A stretch of 64,000 nucleotides of DNA from Desulfovibrio sp. (GCF_034006445.1 NZ_JAVESS010000004.1:62001-126000), one strand, 5' to 3'; counted from the first letter of the stretch, positions 54,710-63,073 are shown. Numbers and translations: made by a program. Notes: generated from the sequence alone by a model not told the origin.

Positions 54710-55704
54710 TGCTTTTTACCTACGCGCCAAGCGTCAGCCAGGCCCAGCGGGACGCCATTTTTTTACGCATGCAGGCCGAAGGACTGCTCACCTGCGCCAT
54801 GAGCGCGCTTGCCGCGCCCACACTGGCGGACTGGCGGCGCATCACCTCTCCCCGGCGGGGGCTGCTGCTCTGCTGCCACGCTGCTGAAGGAGGCGAATCC
54901 CTAGAGCATTTTGCTTTTGAAACAGTCCCTGTTTCAACGCATCATTCTGGCGAAAAACGTGGTTTTCGCCAGAATCCACGCCACGTTGTGGCGGCTGCCG
55001 CCTTCGCGTCAGCAGAGCAACTTCAAGCGGCAGCCGTTAGGCGACGAAGAAGCCTTACGGATGGCGACAGCATCGCTAGTGAAATTGCTCCAGGCAAAAG
55101 CGGGCCTGCGGCGCAACCCGGCGACGGCCCGACGGCCAGCCCGGCCCCCGACACGGCGTCCATGCTGGGCTGCGCCCTGTTCACGCCCCGCCGGGGCAAG
55201 GTGTGGGAATTTGACTTTACCACATTCCGCACTGCCGCACGGCTGGCCGTGCGCATGGCGCACGGCGGCCTCACCTGGGCATTCGCCCATCTGGACTGTG
55301 CCGCCATCGCCGGATTGTGCCCCGCGCCCAACCGTCACGCATGGCGGCTGGCCGAAGCCTGCGGTTTCCGCGTCATGGGCCGTCTGCCGCAAGCCTGCTG
55401 GCACGCCCGTAAACAATGTCATGTGGACGGCGTGCTGGTGCTCTGCACGCCGCGCGATCTTGCAGAACGTACAACAGCCAAGGAGGCCGTTATGGGTTTT
55501 GGCGGAGGCTACAGTTCCCCCAGTGTTCCTGAAGTTACCCCCGTTCCCAAACAGGAGGTGCAAAAGCCTGTCACAGAGGCGGCCACCGCCGCCCGTCAGG
55601 CGCAAAAGGACAAGGCCAGCAAGGCCGCCGGCATCAACGCCTCGGTGTACACAAGCCCGCTCAACCGGGCAGACGCCACGCAAAAAACGCTGTTGGGGCA
55701 ATAG
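54709..55704 (+). CDS. GNAT-like phage protein with in-frame repeat A insertion
   Basis: 331 residues as an open frame. Residues 1-64 (SVSQAQRDAIFLRMQAEGLL; RRGLLLCCHAAEGGE) and about 148-250 (MLGCALFTPRRGKVWEFDFT; NRHAWRLAEACGFRVMGRLP) look like the two halves of the acetyltransferase-like protein found between terminase and portal in podoviruses. Between them residues about 65-127 are encoded by repeat A (54903-55090), which stays in frame. After about residue 260 the frame runs on into a third part, probably the separate small protein starting at 55492. The stop between them is absent. Activity after the insertion is doubtful. The start overlaps the terminase stop. Confidence 0.75.
   Translation: MLFTYAPSVSQAQRDAIFLRMQAEGLLTCAMSALAAPTLADWRRITSPRRGLLLCCHAAEGGESLEHFAFETVPVSTHHSGEKRGFRQNPRHVVAAAAFASAEQLQAAAVRRRRSLTDGDSIASEIAPGKSGPAAQPGDGPTASPAPDTASMLGCALFTPRRGKVWEFDFTTFRTAARLAVRMAHGGLTWAFAHLDCAAIAGLCPAPNRHAWRLAEACGFRVMGRLPQACWHARKQCHVDGVLVLCTPRDLAERTTAKEAVMGFGGGYSSPSVPEVTPVPKQEVQKPVTEAATAARQAQKDKASKAAGINASVYTSPLNRADATQKTLLGQ
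54903..55090 (+). repeat. Repeat family A, copy 5 (inside a gene)
   Basis: It runs from AGAGCATTTTGCTTTTGAAA to GTGAAATTGCTC. The 5' part shares TTCGCCAGAATCCACGCCACG (one base changed) with the 15897 copy. The 3' 75 bases match the end of the copy at 23784-23981. Length with one flanking base is a multiple of three. Confidence 0.85.
55492..55704 (+). CDS. Probable separate small phage protein (internal start)
   Basis: 70 residues if started at the ATG at 55492, which is preceded by AAGGAGG at ideal spacing. The Gly-rich opening MGFGGGYSSPSVPEVTPVP and the helical body (ATAARQAQKDKASKAAG) resemble small proteins encoded just before podovirus portals. It is in frame with the GNAT-like gene, so a fused and a separate product could both be made. 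Confidence 0.6.
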   Translation: MGFGGGYSSPSVPEVTPVPKQEVQKPVTEAATAARQAQKDKASKAAGINASVYTSPLNRADATQKTLLGQ

Positions 55705-55706
55705 CC

Positions 55707-57590
55707 GTGTTGCGGTCATCTTACAGTACGACACTGCCGCCGCCGTCCGGGGCCGTCGCTGAAAACGCGGACGGCGAGCGGGATTATCCGCTGGTGCGTG
55801 CGGACGTGCCAGCCCTGGCCCGCAGGTATCAGGCCCTTTTGCGCCGTCGTTCCCCCTGGGACACGGCATGGCAGAGCCTGGCCGACCACTTTCTGCCCAC
55901 GCGCTGCCGATTGCGGCAACAGGGGCAGGAGGATCAGGAAGGCCCCATGCTCAACAGCGGCCTTGTGGACGCCACGGGCATTCTGGCCATGCGTACGCTG
56001 GCCGCCGGACTTCAGGGCGGCCTGACCAGCCCGGCCCGGCCCTGGTTCCGCCTGGGGCTGGACGATGCGGATCTGGCCCGCAGCCGCCCCGGTCAGGCGT
56101 GGCTGGACGAGGTGGCCACGCGCATGCGCGCCGTTTTCCACCGCTGCAACTTCTACAATGCCATGCACACGCTGTATGCGGAACTGGCGACCTTTGGCAC
56201 GGCCTTTACCTTTGAACTGGCCGACCCCACGCAGGGCTTCCGCTTTATGCCGCTCTGCGCCGGAGAATATGTGCTGGACTGCGACGCAGCCCGCAAGGTG
56301 GACACGGTTTTTCGCCGCTCAAACATGACCCTGCGCCAGATCGTGCAGACCTTCGGCCTTTCCGCCCTGCCCGAATCCCTGCGCGAGGCGGCCAGCCGCA
56401 ACGCGGACGAGCGGCGCAGCGTCATTCAGGCCGTGTATCCGCGTGTGGACTGTCAGCCCGGCATGCTCGCGGCCATGCACATGCCCGTGGCTTCGGTCTA
56501 CTGGCTTGAGGGACGCGACGGCGGCGAACATCCCCTGCGTGAATCGGGTTTCAGGCATTTTCCCGGTTTCGGCCCGCGCTGGGATGTGGCGGGCAATGAC
56601 GTTTACGGGCGCTCGCCCGCCATGGATGCCCTGCCCGACTGCCGCATGCTGCAGCAAATGGGCATCACCACGCTCAAGGCCATCCACAAGGCTGTGGACC
56701 CGCCCATGAGCGTGTCGGCGGGCTTGCGCTCCGTGGGGCTGGATCTGACCCCCGGCGGCATCAACTATGTGGACAGCGCCCCGGGCCAGAGCCCGCAGGC
56801 GGCGACGCCCCTGCTGCAGGTCAACCCCGACCTGTCCACAGCCCGCCGGGCCATGGAATCCGTGCAAAACCAGATCAGATCAGGGCTCTACAACGACCTT
56901 TTCAAACTCATTCTGGAGGGCCGCAGCGGCGTGACCGCCAGCGAAATCGCCGCCCGCGAGGAGGAAAAACTGGTTCTCATCGGCCCGGTGCTGGAACGCC
57001 TGCACGACGAACTCTTTATCCCGCTTATGGACAGAACGTTTGAATGCATGCGCGAGCTGGACATGCTGCCCCCCTGCCCGCCCGAACTGGCCGGACGACG
57101 CCTCAAGGTGGAATTCGTCTCCCTGCTGGCGCAGGCGCAAAAGCTGGTGGGCGTCAGCGCGGCGGATCAGTATCTGGCCCTGACCCTCAGGGCTTCTTCG
57201 GCCTGGCCCGAGGCTCTGGACACCCTCAACGTGGATCACCTGCTTGACAATTACGCCGACAGCCTCGGCCTGCCCGTGAGCCTCACCCGCTCCCTTGAGG
57301 AACGTGAGCAGTTGCGCGCCGCCAGAGCCGAAGCCCTGCGCGCCGCTGCCCTGACCGACACCCTGAAGCAGGGGGCAGACCTTGTGAAGCAGCTTGCCCA
57401 AAGCCCGCTCACAGACCCGCAGGGCAGGCAGGGTACGGTACTTGACGGCATTGTGAACCTGCTGGGGCGTGCGGCCCAGGCGCAAGCTGGCGGGATTGGC
57501 GCAATTGGCGGTCAGGCGGCAGCAAACCCGCCCCCGACCGCGCACAGTATGGAAAAAGCCCGGCGTGACACGCCGCAGGAGAAGCCCTGA
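55707..57590 (+). CDS. Portal (head-tail connector) protein
   Basis: 627 residues, podovirus head-tail connector family (T7 gp8 relatives). Seen: LLRRRSPWDTAWQSLADHFL, ATGILAMRTLAAGLQGGLTS, RPWFRLGLDD, VYGRSPAMDALPDCRMLQQM and a crown-like helical C-terminus (SLEEREQLRAARAEALRAAA). It forms the dodecameric ring through which DNA enters. The start is a GTG at 55707, two bases after the preceding stop. Confidence 0.92.
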   Translation: MLRSSYSTTLPPPSGAVAENADGERDYPLVRADVPALARRYQALLRRRSPWDTAWQSLADHFLPTRCRLRQQGQEDQEGPMLNSGLVDATGILAMRTLAAGLQGGLTSPARPWFRLGLDDADLARSRPGQAWLDEVATRMRAVFHRCNFYNAMHTLYAELATFGTAFTFELADPTQGFRFMPLCAGEYVLDCDAARKVDTVFRRSNMTLRQIVQTFGLSALPESLREAASRNADERRSVIQAVYPRVDCQPGMLAAMHMPVASVYWLEGRDGGEHPLRESGFRHFPGFGPRWDVAGNDVYGRSPAMDALPDCRMLQQMGITTLKAIHKAVDPPMSVSAGLRSVGLDLTPGGINYVDSAPGQSPQAATPLLQVNPDLSTARRAMESVQNQIRSGLYNDLFKLILEGRSGVTASEIAAREEEKLVLIGPVLERLHDELFIPLMDRTFECMRELDMLPPCPPELAGRRLKVEFVSLLAQAQKLVGVSAADQYLALTLRASSAWPEALDTLNVDHLLDNYADSLGLPVSLTRSLEEREQLRAARAEALRAAALTDTLKQGADLVKQLAQSPLTDPQGRQGTVLDGIVNLLGRAAQAQAGGIGAIGGQAAANPPPTAHSMEKARRDTPQEKP

Positions 57591-57934
57591 TGGACATCTT
57601 TGCCCCGTACGAACAGGCGCACAGGCAGGAAGGGCAAGCCCGCCAGCGGATGGAGGAGGCCGAGCGCCAGTTGCGCGACGCCGCCAACAGCCTCATGGCC
57701 CAGCGGCAGGGGCGGCTGTTTCTGCGCTGGCTTGTCCACCAGTGCCAGTGCTTCAGCGCCCAGAACCTTGCCAATGGGGACTGCGGCGCATCGGGCGCAA
57801 ACGATGCCACGCGTCTGGCCTTTGTCGAGGGCCGCCGCTATGTGGGCATGACCCTGCTGCACCTTGTGCAACGCTCCGACCCCGGCAACTTGCCGAAACT
57901 GCTTGAGAACAGAGAGGACGAACATGACGTATGA
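57590..57934 (+). CDS. Bbp19-like phage protein
   Basis: 114 residues. Helical start (RQRMEEAERQLRDAANSLMA), then GRLFLRWLVHQCQCF and TRLAFVEGRRYVGMTLLHLV, which fit the Bbp19-like family named from Bordetella phage BPP-1, where the gene also lies between portal and scaffold. Role unknown. The start overlaps the portal stop (TGATG). Confidence 0.75.
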   Translation: MDIFAPYEQAHRQEGQARQRMEEAERQLRDAANSLMAQRQGRLFLRWLVHQCQCFSAQNLANGDCGASGANDATRLAFVEGRRYVGMTLLHLVQRSDPGNLPKLLENREDEHDV

Positions 57935-58649
57935 CGCTTTTACCTCCGCACCCGCACAGGACAGCGCCCACGGCGCTGCATCGGCAAACGTCGTCACAGG
58001 GGCAAACACCTGGCTTGGCGCATCAGGCAATCCCGGCGGGACGGCAAACATTGACGGATACGGCGGCCAGCGCGGCTCTGGTGGTCGAAGTGGAATGCCC
58101 GGCAACGGCAATGGAGCCGCTGCGGGGGCCATGCCCGCCGGATCCTCGCCCGCTGGCATCTCGCCGAGCGCGGCAGGCGCGGCCGACAAGCAGAATTCCA
58201 GTACCAGTTCCGGCCCCAATTCCGGCCAGAACCCGGACCATAATGCAGGCCAGAATTCGGCCCAGAACAGCAATGACGCCACAGGGCAGGAACTGCTTAA
58301 CCGCCAGATAGAGCAGCACATGCGCCAGCAGGAGGCCGCCCGGCACGAGCAGTGGCAAAAGCAGGTCAGCCAGTGGCGCGAAGAAGTGGCGCAGGACCCG
58401 CAGCTTGGCGGCGTTCATATGGCCGCCAATGTGGCCCGCGCCCAGCTGGCTCTGGATCGCTTTGACCAGGGCAGGCATATCGGCAAGCTGCTTGAAGAAA
58501 GTGGCTACGGCAACCACCCGGAAGTTCTGCGCTTTTTCAACAGGGTAGCTGACGCGCTTATGGAAGACAGCCTGGTGCGCGGCGAGCCGGGCGGCGGCAT
58601 GCCGCCGCTTGAGGAGCGCATGTACGCTGGCTGGAGTTCACGCAAGTAG
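57924..58649 (+). CDS. Capsid scaffold-like protein
   Basis: 241 residues. A disordered Gly/Asn/Ser-rich first half (SGQNPDHNAGQNSAQNSNDA) and a helical, charged second half (RQIEQHMRQQEAARHEQWQK; ALDRFDQGRHIGKLLEESGY) ending in PPLEERMYAGWSS. Composition, size and position before the capsid gene suggest the assembly scaffold. Start at 57924 has GAGAGGA upstream and overlaps the Bbp19-like stop. Confidence 0.75.
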   Translation: MTYDAFTSAPAQDSAHGAASANVVTGANTWLGASGNPGGTANIDGYGGQRGSGGRSGMPGNGNGAAAGAMPAGSSPAGISPSAAGAADKQNSSTSSGPNSGQNPDHNAGQNSAQNSNDATGQELLNRQIEQHMRQQEAARHEQWQKQVSQWREEVAQDPQLGGVHMAANVARAQLALDRFDQGRHIGKLLEESGYGNHPEVLRFFNRVADALMEDSLVRGEPGGGMPPLEERMYAGWSSRK

Positions 58650-58847
58650 TCCGGCCTGCCCCGCCTGAACCCACTGCTGCTGTACACGGAATTTCCCCGC
58701 CCCACCATCAGCCCGCCATGGGCGGTTCGGCCACTGGACGGGCAAACAACATCCAAATCCTGCTCCGGGCAGAAATCTTTTTACTGCACACTCACGGTTT
58801 CAGCAGACGCTCCACAACTGTTTCCTGTACGCGGCTTACCTTCTTAA

Positions 58848-58997
58848 GGAAGCCCTGATTAAAGAGCCTTCTGGAAACGCGCTGGTATTTCGTTTGGCAA
58901 GACGTGATCTTTTTTCAAGCAGGAGTGGACTCTTCCGTCCTCGACTGTTTCAAAAAAAGCGAAGCAAGTCCGCCAAACGGAATAAATCAGCGTTTCC
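58848..58997 (-). repeat. Repeat family B, copy 3 (inside the late operon)
   Basis: Reverse-oriented and nearly full length: it begins GGAAGCCCTGATTAAAGAGCC and ends AATCAGCGTTTCC. It fills much of the 385-base gap (58650-59034) between scaffold and capsid genes. An open frame entering the capsid gene from 58894 is translation of this repeat. Confidence 0.85.
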
Positions 58998-59034
58998 TCA
59001 AGTGTCCATTCACCTTTCTACATACGAGGCAATC

Positions 59035-60024
59035 ATGTCCAACTCTGCAGGTCTTGTGGTTTCTCTGGCGGAAATGGAACAGTTTTACCGTGGCGACAAG
59101 GCCGGTCAGATCATCGAACTGATGAACAAGACCAATGACATCATGGACGACGTACTCTGGATGGAATCCAACCAGAGCGACGGGCATCTCACGCGCATCC
59201 GCACGGGTCTGCCCGAAGTCTACTGGCGCAGGCTCTATCAGGGCACGCCGCCCTCCAAGTCCCAGTGGGGGCAGGTCAAGGAGGGCTGCGGCATTCTTGA
59301 GGCCATCATGGAACTGGACGTGGAAGAGCTGCGCCTCTACGGCAGCCGCGACAAGGCCTTCCGCATGAGCGAGGGCGTGTCCTTTGCCGAGGCCATGCGC
59401 CAGAAAGTGGCCGCCACGCTTTTTTACGGCAACAGCAACCTCAACCCCGATGAATTCAACGGCCTGTCCATGCGCTATCCCGCGCAGGACGCCAAAAACG
59501 TGCTGGACGCAGGCGGCCGCGACGAGGGCGGCTGCACCTCGCTCTGGCTCATTTCCTGGGGCGCGCAGGCCGTACACGGCATCTACCCCAAGGGCAGCAC
59601 CGGCGGCCTTTCGCACGAAGACCTCAATACCTACATGGCCCAGGACCCCGACGGCCGCAAGTATCAGGTGGTGGGCGACAAGTACAACTGGCGCTGCGGC
59701 CTGGCCGTGCGCGACTGGCGCGCCGTGGTGCGCGTGGCCAACCTGCCCCTGAGCACCCTTGGCAAGCGCAAAGGCCAGAGCGGTTTTGTGGATCTGCAAA
59801 AGCTGACCATCGAGGCCAAAAACCGCATGCCCCAGCACCTGCGCCAGAAAGCCGTGTGGTACGCCAATTCCGATGTGCTCACGGCGCTGGAACTGCAAAA
59901 TTCCGATGCGGGCAACGTGCAGCTGCAGTACGGCGAATTCTTTGACTCCAAGGCTGTTCCCGTGCTGCACGGCCGCCCCGTGCGTCAGTGCGATGCCGTG
60001 CTGGCCAGCGAAAGCATCGTGTAG
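59035..60024 (+). CDS. Major capsid protein
   Basis: 329 residues, HK97-fold phage capsid of the BPP-1 type. Opening SLAEMEQFYRGDKAGQIIEL, then MDDVLWMESNQSDGHLTRIR and GLPEVYWRRLYQGTPPSKSQ (E-loop region). Further blocks are NLNPDEFNGLSMRYP, YPKGSTGGLSHEDLN and KYNWRCGLAVRDWRAVVRVA. The end is GRPVRQCDAVLASESIV. The start at 59035 is set by a clear family-like N-terminus; ribosome site GAGG. It is the most abundant structural protein expected. Confidence 0.9.
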   Translation: MSNSAGLVVSLAEMEQFYRGDKAGQIIELMNKTNDIMDDVLWMESNQSDGHLTRIRTGLPEVYWRRLYQGTPPSKSQWGQVKEGCGILEAIMELDVEELRLYGSRDKAFRMSEGVSFAEAMRQKVAATLFYGNSNLNPDEFNGLSMRYPAQDAKNVLDAGGRDEGGCTSLWLISWGAQAVHGIYPKGSTGGLSHEDLNTYMAQDPDGRKYQVVGDKYNWRCGLAVRDWRAVVRVANLPLSTLGKRKGQSGFVDLQKLTIEAKNRMPQHLRQKAVWYANSDVLTALELQNSDAGNVQLQYGEFFDSKAVPVLHGRPVRQCDAVLASESIV

Positions 60025-60118
60025 CCAATCTTGTACCGATGAAGGAAACCCCGCACTAACGAAGTATCCCGTATGACACATGGTTGCGGACACGGCGGCT
60101 GAAGCCTCTGCCCATCCG

Positions 60119-60235
60119 CACGCTGCAATCAGCACGCATCAATCAGCACGCATCAATCAGCACGGACAATCGCCACACTGCAATCACCACGGGCAAGTAC
60201 CACGCTGCAACCGCCACGCTGCAACCGCCACGCAT
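60119..60235 (+). repeat. 14-bp tandem repeats between capsid and cement genes
   Basis: Three near-perfect units of CACGCATCAATCAG are followed by degenerate copies and two units of CACGCTGCAACCGC. They end shortly before the ribosome site of the cement gene. Confidence 0.7.
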
Positions 60236-60255
60236 TAATCAAACAAGGAGCCACC

Positions 60256-60699
60256 ATGGCTATTATTGACCGCAATTCCATTCTGTTTGAAGGCCCCCTC
60301 ACTGCCAGCGGCACTGGCCCCGCCGTGGCCCTCAACGCTCTCAAGCTGCCGGGCCGTATGGAGCCCATGCCCTTGCGCCTGTCCGTTACGCAGGGCTTCA
60401 AGCCCGAGGAGGTGCAGTCCCTGACCATCGGGCTTGAAGAGGCCGATACCGCCAGCGGCCCCTGGACAAGCGTGGCCGGAGCCACGGTCAGCGTGCCCCA
60501 TTCGTCGGAAAACCCGGCCCTGGCCGCCGGAGCACGCCCCTATCAGCGCTTTTTGCCGCAGGGTGTGCGCAAGGGCTGGCTGCGCCTGACGTTCACGCTC
60601 ACTCCCGTGAGCGGCAAGAGCGTCACTCAGGGCAGTATCTTCGCCGCTCTGCTGCGCGAGGAAGATTTGCCATACGAAAAGGCGCTCATGGCTGGCTAG
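60256..60699 (+). CDS. Bbp16-like capsid cement protein
   Basis: 147 residues, beta-rich: AIIDRNSILFEGPLTASGTG, then GFKPEEVQSLTIGLEEADTA and PYQRFLPQGVRKGWLRLTFT. These match the small decoration/cement family seen beside the capsid gene in BPP-1-like phages. It stabilises the expanded shell. Start at 60256 has CAAGGAG upstream. Confidence 0.8.
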   Translation: MAIIDRNSILFEGPLTASGTGPAVALNALKLPGRMEPMPLRLSVTQGFKPEEVQSLTIGLEEADTASGPWTSVAGATVSVPHSSENPALAAGARPYQRFLPQGVRKGWLRLTFTLTPVSGKSVTQGSIFAALLREEDLPYEKALMAG

Positions 60700-60792
60700 T
60701 CCCCTCAAAGATCGCATGATGCCTTGGAGGCGCTGCTTCTATCTCCCCCCACTTCAACAAGAACATGCTCTCATCTAACGCAAAAACACACT

Positions 60793-60858
60793 AAAAGTTT
60801 TAGGGGGTGGGGGCGTGGGGGAGGCGACCCTTTTCCAAAAGGGTCCCTCCCCCACAAG
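60793..60858 (+). repeat. Repeat family C, copy 3
   Basis: AAAAGTTTTAGGGGGTGG leads into a hairpin at 60815-60854 (GTGGGGGAG, GACCCTTTT / AAAAGGGTC, CTCCCCCAC). Same orientation as the other two copies. It lies inside the phage late operon. Confidence 0.8.
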
Positions 60859-60896
60859 GCATCTCACGGTAACAATAACATTCCACAACATTCCAC

Positions 60897-60929
60897 GCCT
60901 CCGGCTGGCCTGGCCGCCGGAGGCTTTTT
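60897..60929 (+). terminator. Terminator inside the late operon
   Basis: GCCTCCGGC (60897-60905) pairs with GCCGGAGGC (60916-60924) and runs into TTTTTC. It is 27 bases before the next gene start, so tail genes may have lower expression or a separate promoter. Confidence 0.65.
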
Positions 60930-60955
60930 CCATTCCTCACCCCACAGGAGGCGCT

Positions 60956-61546
60956 ATGACCATCAGTCAGATAGACATCTGGAACCGCGCTCTCGGTTTT
61001 CTGGGCGCGCGCAGCGTGGCATCCGAGCGCGAAAGCACGCCCGAAGTCCTGCAATGCCGTTTGTATTGGGATTCGGCCCGGCGTCAGGTATTGCGCGATT
61101 TTCCCTGGAGTTTCGCCCAGCGCAGGGCATGGCTGGCCTTGCAGGCCCTGCCGCAGGGCTACGCGCCGGAATACCGCTTTGCCTACGCCCTGCCTGAAAA
61201 CTGCCTCAAGGTACATGCGGTGCGCCACGAAGGCATCTCAAACAGGCCCTTCTGCCTTGCCCTGAATACGGCTGGCGACGGCTCCCTGCTTTTGACAAAC
61301 GCTTCGCGCGCCCTGCTCTTGTACACTGAAGACGTGCGCAACAGCCGTCTGTTTGACGATCTTTTCGCCCATATGCTGGCCCGCAAACTGGCGGCCCTTG
61401 TGGCCGTGCCTCTGCTCAAGGGCAATGGCCAAAAGGCCGCAGAACTGGAACAGCTTTATGCCGCCAGTCTTCCCCCGGCGCGCGAGGCAGCGGCCTCGGA
61501 GCGCAGCGAAAAACCGGCGGAGGATTCCTGGCTTGCCACCCGCTAG
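60956..61546 (+). CDS. Tail adaptor (tail tubular protein A-like)
   Basis: 196 residues. The opening TISQIDIWNRALGFLGARSV, then RLYWDSARRQVLRDFPWSFA and APEYRFAYALPENCLKV, and later LYTEDVRNSRLFDDLFAHML fit the podovirus gp11/tail-tube-A adaptor family. That protein joins the portal to the tail nozzle. Start at 60956 has ACAGGAGG upstream. Confidence 0.85.
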   Translation: MTISQIDIWNRALGFLGARSVASERESTPEVLQCRLYWDSARRQVLRDFPWSFAQRRAWLALQALPQGYAPEYRFAYALPENCLKVHAVRHEGISNRPFCLALNTAGDGSLLLTNASRALLLYTEDVRNSRLFDDLFAHMLARKLAALVAVPLLKGNGQKAAELEQLYAASLPPAREAAASERSEKPAEDSWLATR

Positions 61547-61577
61547 GGCATTTTCAAAGTGAACTTTCTCCAGGGCA
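61547..61577 (+). repeat. Short repeat A remnant
   Basis: TAGGGCATTTTCAAAGTGAA directly after the stop, then CTTTCTCCAGGGC, looks like the two ends of a family A element with the middle deleted. Weak evidence. Confidence 0.35.
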
Positions 61578-61639
61578 GTTAACTCAATCCATTGGGTAAC
61601 TGCCTGGCTGGCCGCACACATAACAGCGAGGATATATTT

Positions 61640-63073
61640 ATGACCATGCCCTATAGTCCCAGCCGGGCCGTCTATGAAGGTAATGACGCGGCCACGCGCT
61701 TTCCCTTCAGCTTCAAGGTGTGGGACGCCTCACAGCTTGTGGTCACGCTCACGTCCCCTGACGGGGCGACCACCGAGGCATCCGGCTGGACAGCGGATAT
61801 CGGCGCGTCCGGCGGCGAAATTGTCTACCTGCATGAGGCCGCGCCCCTTCCCTCTGGTTGGAAGCTGGCCGTCACCCGCAACATGCCCTTTACGCAGGAG
61901 GTGAACCTCGTCAGCGCCTCCCGTTTTGACCCGCAGGTCATTGAGGATGCTCTGGATCAGGCCGCGGCGGAACGCCAGCAGACTCTGGAGATGATGCGCC
62001 GCTCCGTCATTTTGCCAGCCACCAGCGACAAATCGCCGCAGGATATGGTGCTGGACCTGTATGCCGCCCGTGATGAGGCGCAAAGCGCCGGCAGTGCCGC
62101 TCAGGCCGCCAAGACAGCGGCAGGACAGAGCGCCGCTCAGGCAGCGGCCAGCGCTGCGGGAGCCTCGGCTGCCATTGCAGCAGCGACAGCAACCGCAGTT
62201 ACTGCCGCAACGGCGCAGGCCGACAGGGCGCAGAGCGCGGCAAACGCCGCAGAAGCGGCAGCCGGGGCAGCGGCGGATGATGCGCGGCAGGCCGTTGCCG
62301 CAGAAATCGGCAAGGCCTCGAGCGAGGCAGACAGAGCACAATCGGAGGCCGACCGCGCCCAAATGGAAGCCAACCGGGCGCAAAGCCTGGCCGATGTTGG
62401 CCCGGCGGACGCTGATAAACTTGGCTTTGTTAAAATCGGCAAAGGTATTGCCGTGACGGAAGAAGGGACAATTTCTGTCACACCCATAGACGTTGCGACC
62501 CCCGAAAAGGCAGGCATTGTCAAACCGGGGACAGGTACAACCATCACAGGTGAAGGAAAGCTGAGTGTCTCATACTGGGATGCTTTTCCGCCATATGTCC
62601 CCATTCCTGTCTGGGGCGTGAAATTTGGGGGGAGCGACGGGCGGCGGGCCATCATGCCCGGTGAAACATCAGCACGAGAAGACTGGATACTGTGCGACGG
62701 CGGTAGTGACGGAAAAAGTGGAAGTATGCCAGGCCTGCAAGGCCGAGTGCTTTTGGGCGTAGACACTTCTCATAGCGCCGGAACGCTCGGTGGAAGCGCC
62801 AGTCATTCACACACCGTCAGCGGAAGTGTGGACTCGACCACTATATCGACGGCGCAGATGCCAAGCCACGGGCACTATTATACAAGCACAAAAAATCAAA
62901 ATTCTATAGGTAGTTGGGGTGATGCAGTATACATTAACAACGGCGTAACTGGCGCAACAACAGATGCACAAGGCGGCAATACGGGCCACACACATTCTTT
63001 TAGCGCCACAAGCTCGGCTACGGCAAGCTATATGCCTTACTGCGCAATAAACTTTGTGATGAAGGTCGCATAG
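61640..63073 (+). CDS. Tail fibre protein
   Basis: 477 residues. The N-terminal 120 residues resemble the T7-fibre anchor domain (YSPSRAVYEGNDAATRFPFS; FDPQVIEDALDQAAAERQQT). An Ala-rich triple coiled coil follows at about 150-260 with many (A/S)AADRAQS-like heptads. Then comes a beta domain and a collar-like tip with HxH pairs (SHSHTVSG, SHGHYY, GHTHSF), which bind metal in long tail fibres, ending PYCAINFVMKV. The last 70 codons are noticeably more AT-rich than the rest. Start at 61640 has GCGAGGAT upstream. It should be the host-binding protein. Confidence 0.87.
   Translation: MTMPYSPSRAVYEGNDAATRFPFSFKVWDASQLVVTLTSPDGATTEASGWTADIGASGGEIVYLHEAAPLPSGWKLAVTRNMPFTQEVNLVSASRFDPQVIEDALDQAAAERQQTLEMMRRSVILPATSDKSPQDMVLDLYAARDEAQSAGSAAQAAKTAAGQSAAQAAASAAGASAAIAAATATAVTAATAQADRAQSAANAAEAAAGAAADDARQAVAAEIGKASSEADRAQSEADRAQMEANRAQSLADVGPADADKLGFVKIGKGIAVTEEGTISVTPIDVATPEKAGIVKPGTGTTITGEGKLSVSYWDAFPPYVPIPVWGVKFGGSDGRRAIMPGETSAREDWILCDGGSDGKSGSMPGLQGRVLLGVDTSHSAGTLGGSASHSHTVSGSVDSTTISTAQMPSHGHYYTSTKNQNSIGSWGDAVYINNGVTGATTDAQGGNTGHTHSFSATSSATASYMPYCAINFVMKVA

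Noticed and set aside
58894..59034. Upstream extension of the capsid gene to 58894
   Set aside because: The added codons are translation of repeat family B, and the family-like N-terminus begins at 59035.
61640..63073. Diversity-generating retroelement variable region in the tail fibre, by analogy with BPP-1
   Set aside because: The C-terminus is a collar-like HxH tip, not a C-type lectin fold, and no template repeat or reverse transcriptase is visible. The region right of the window was not seen.
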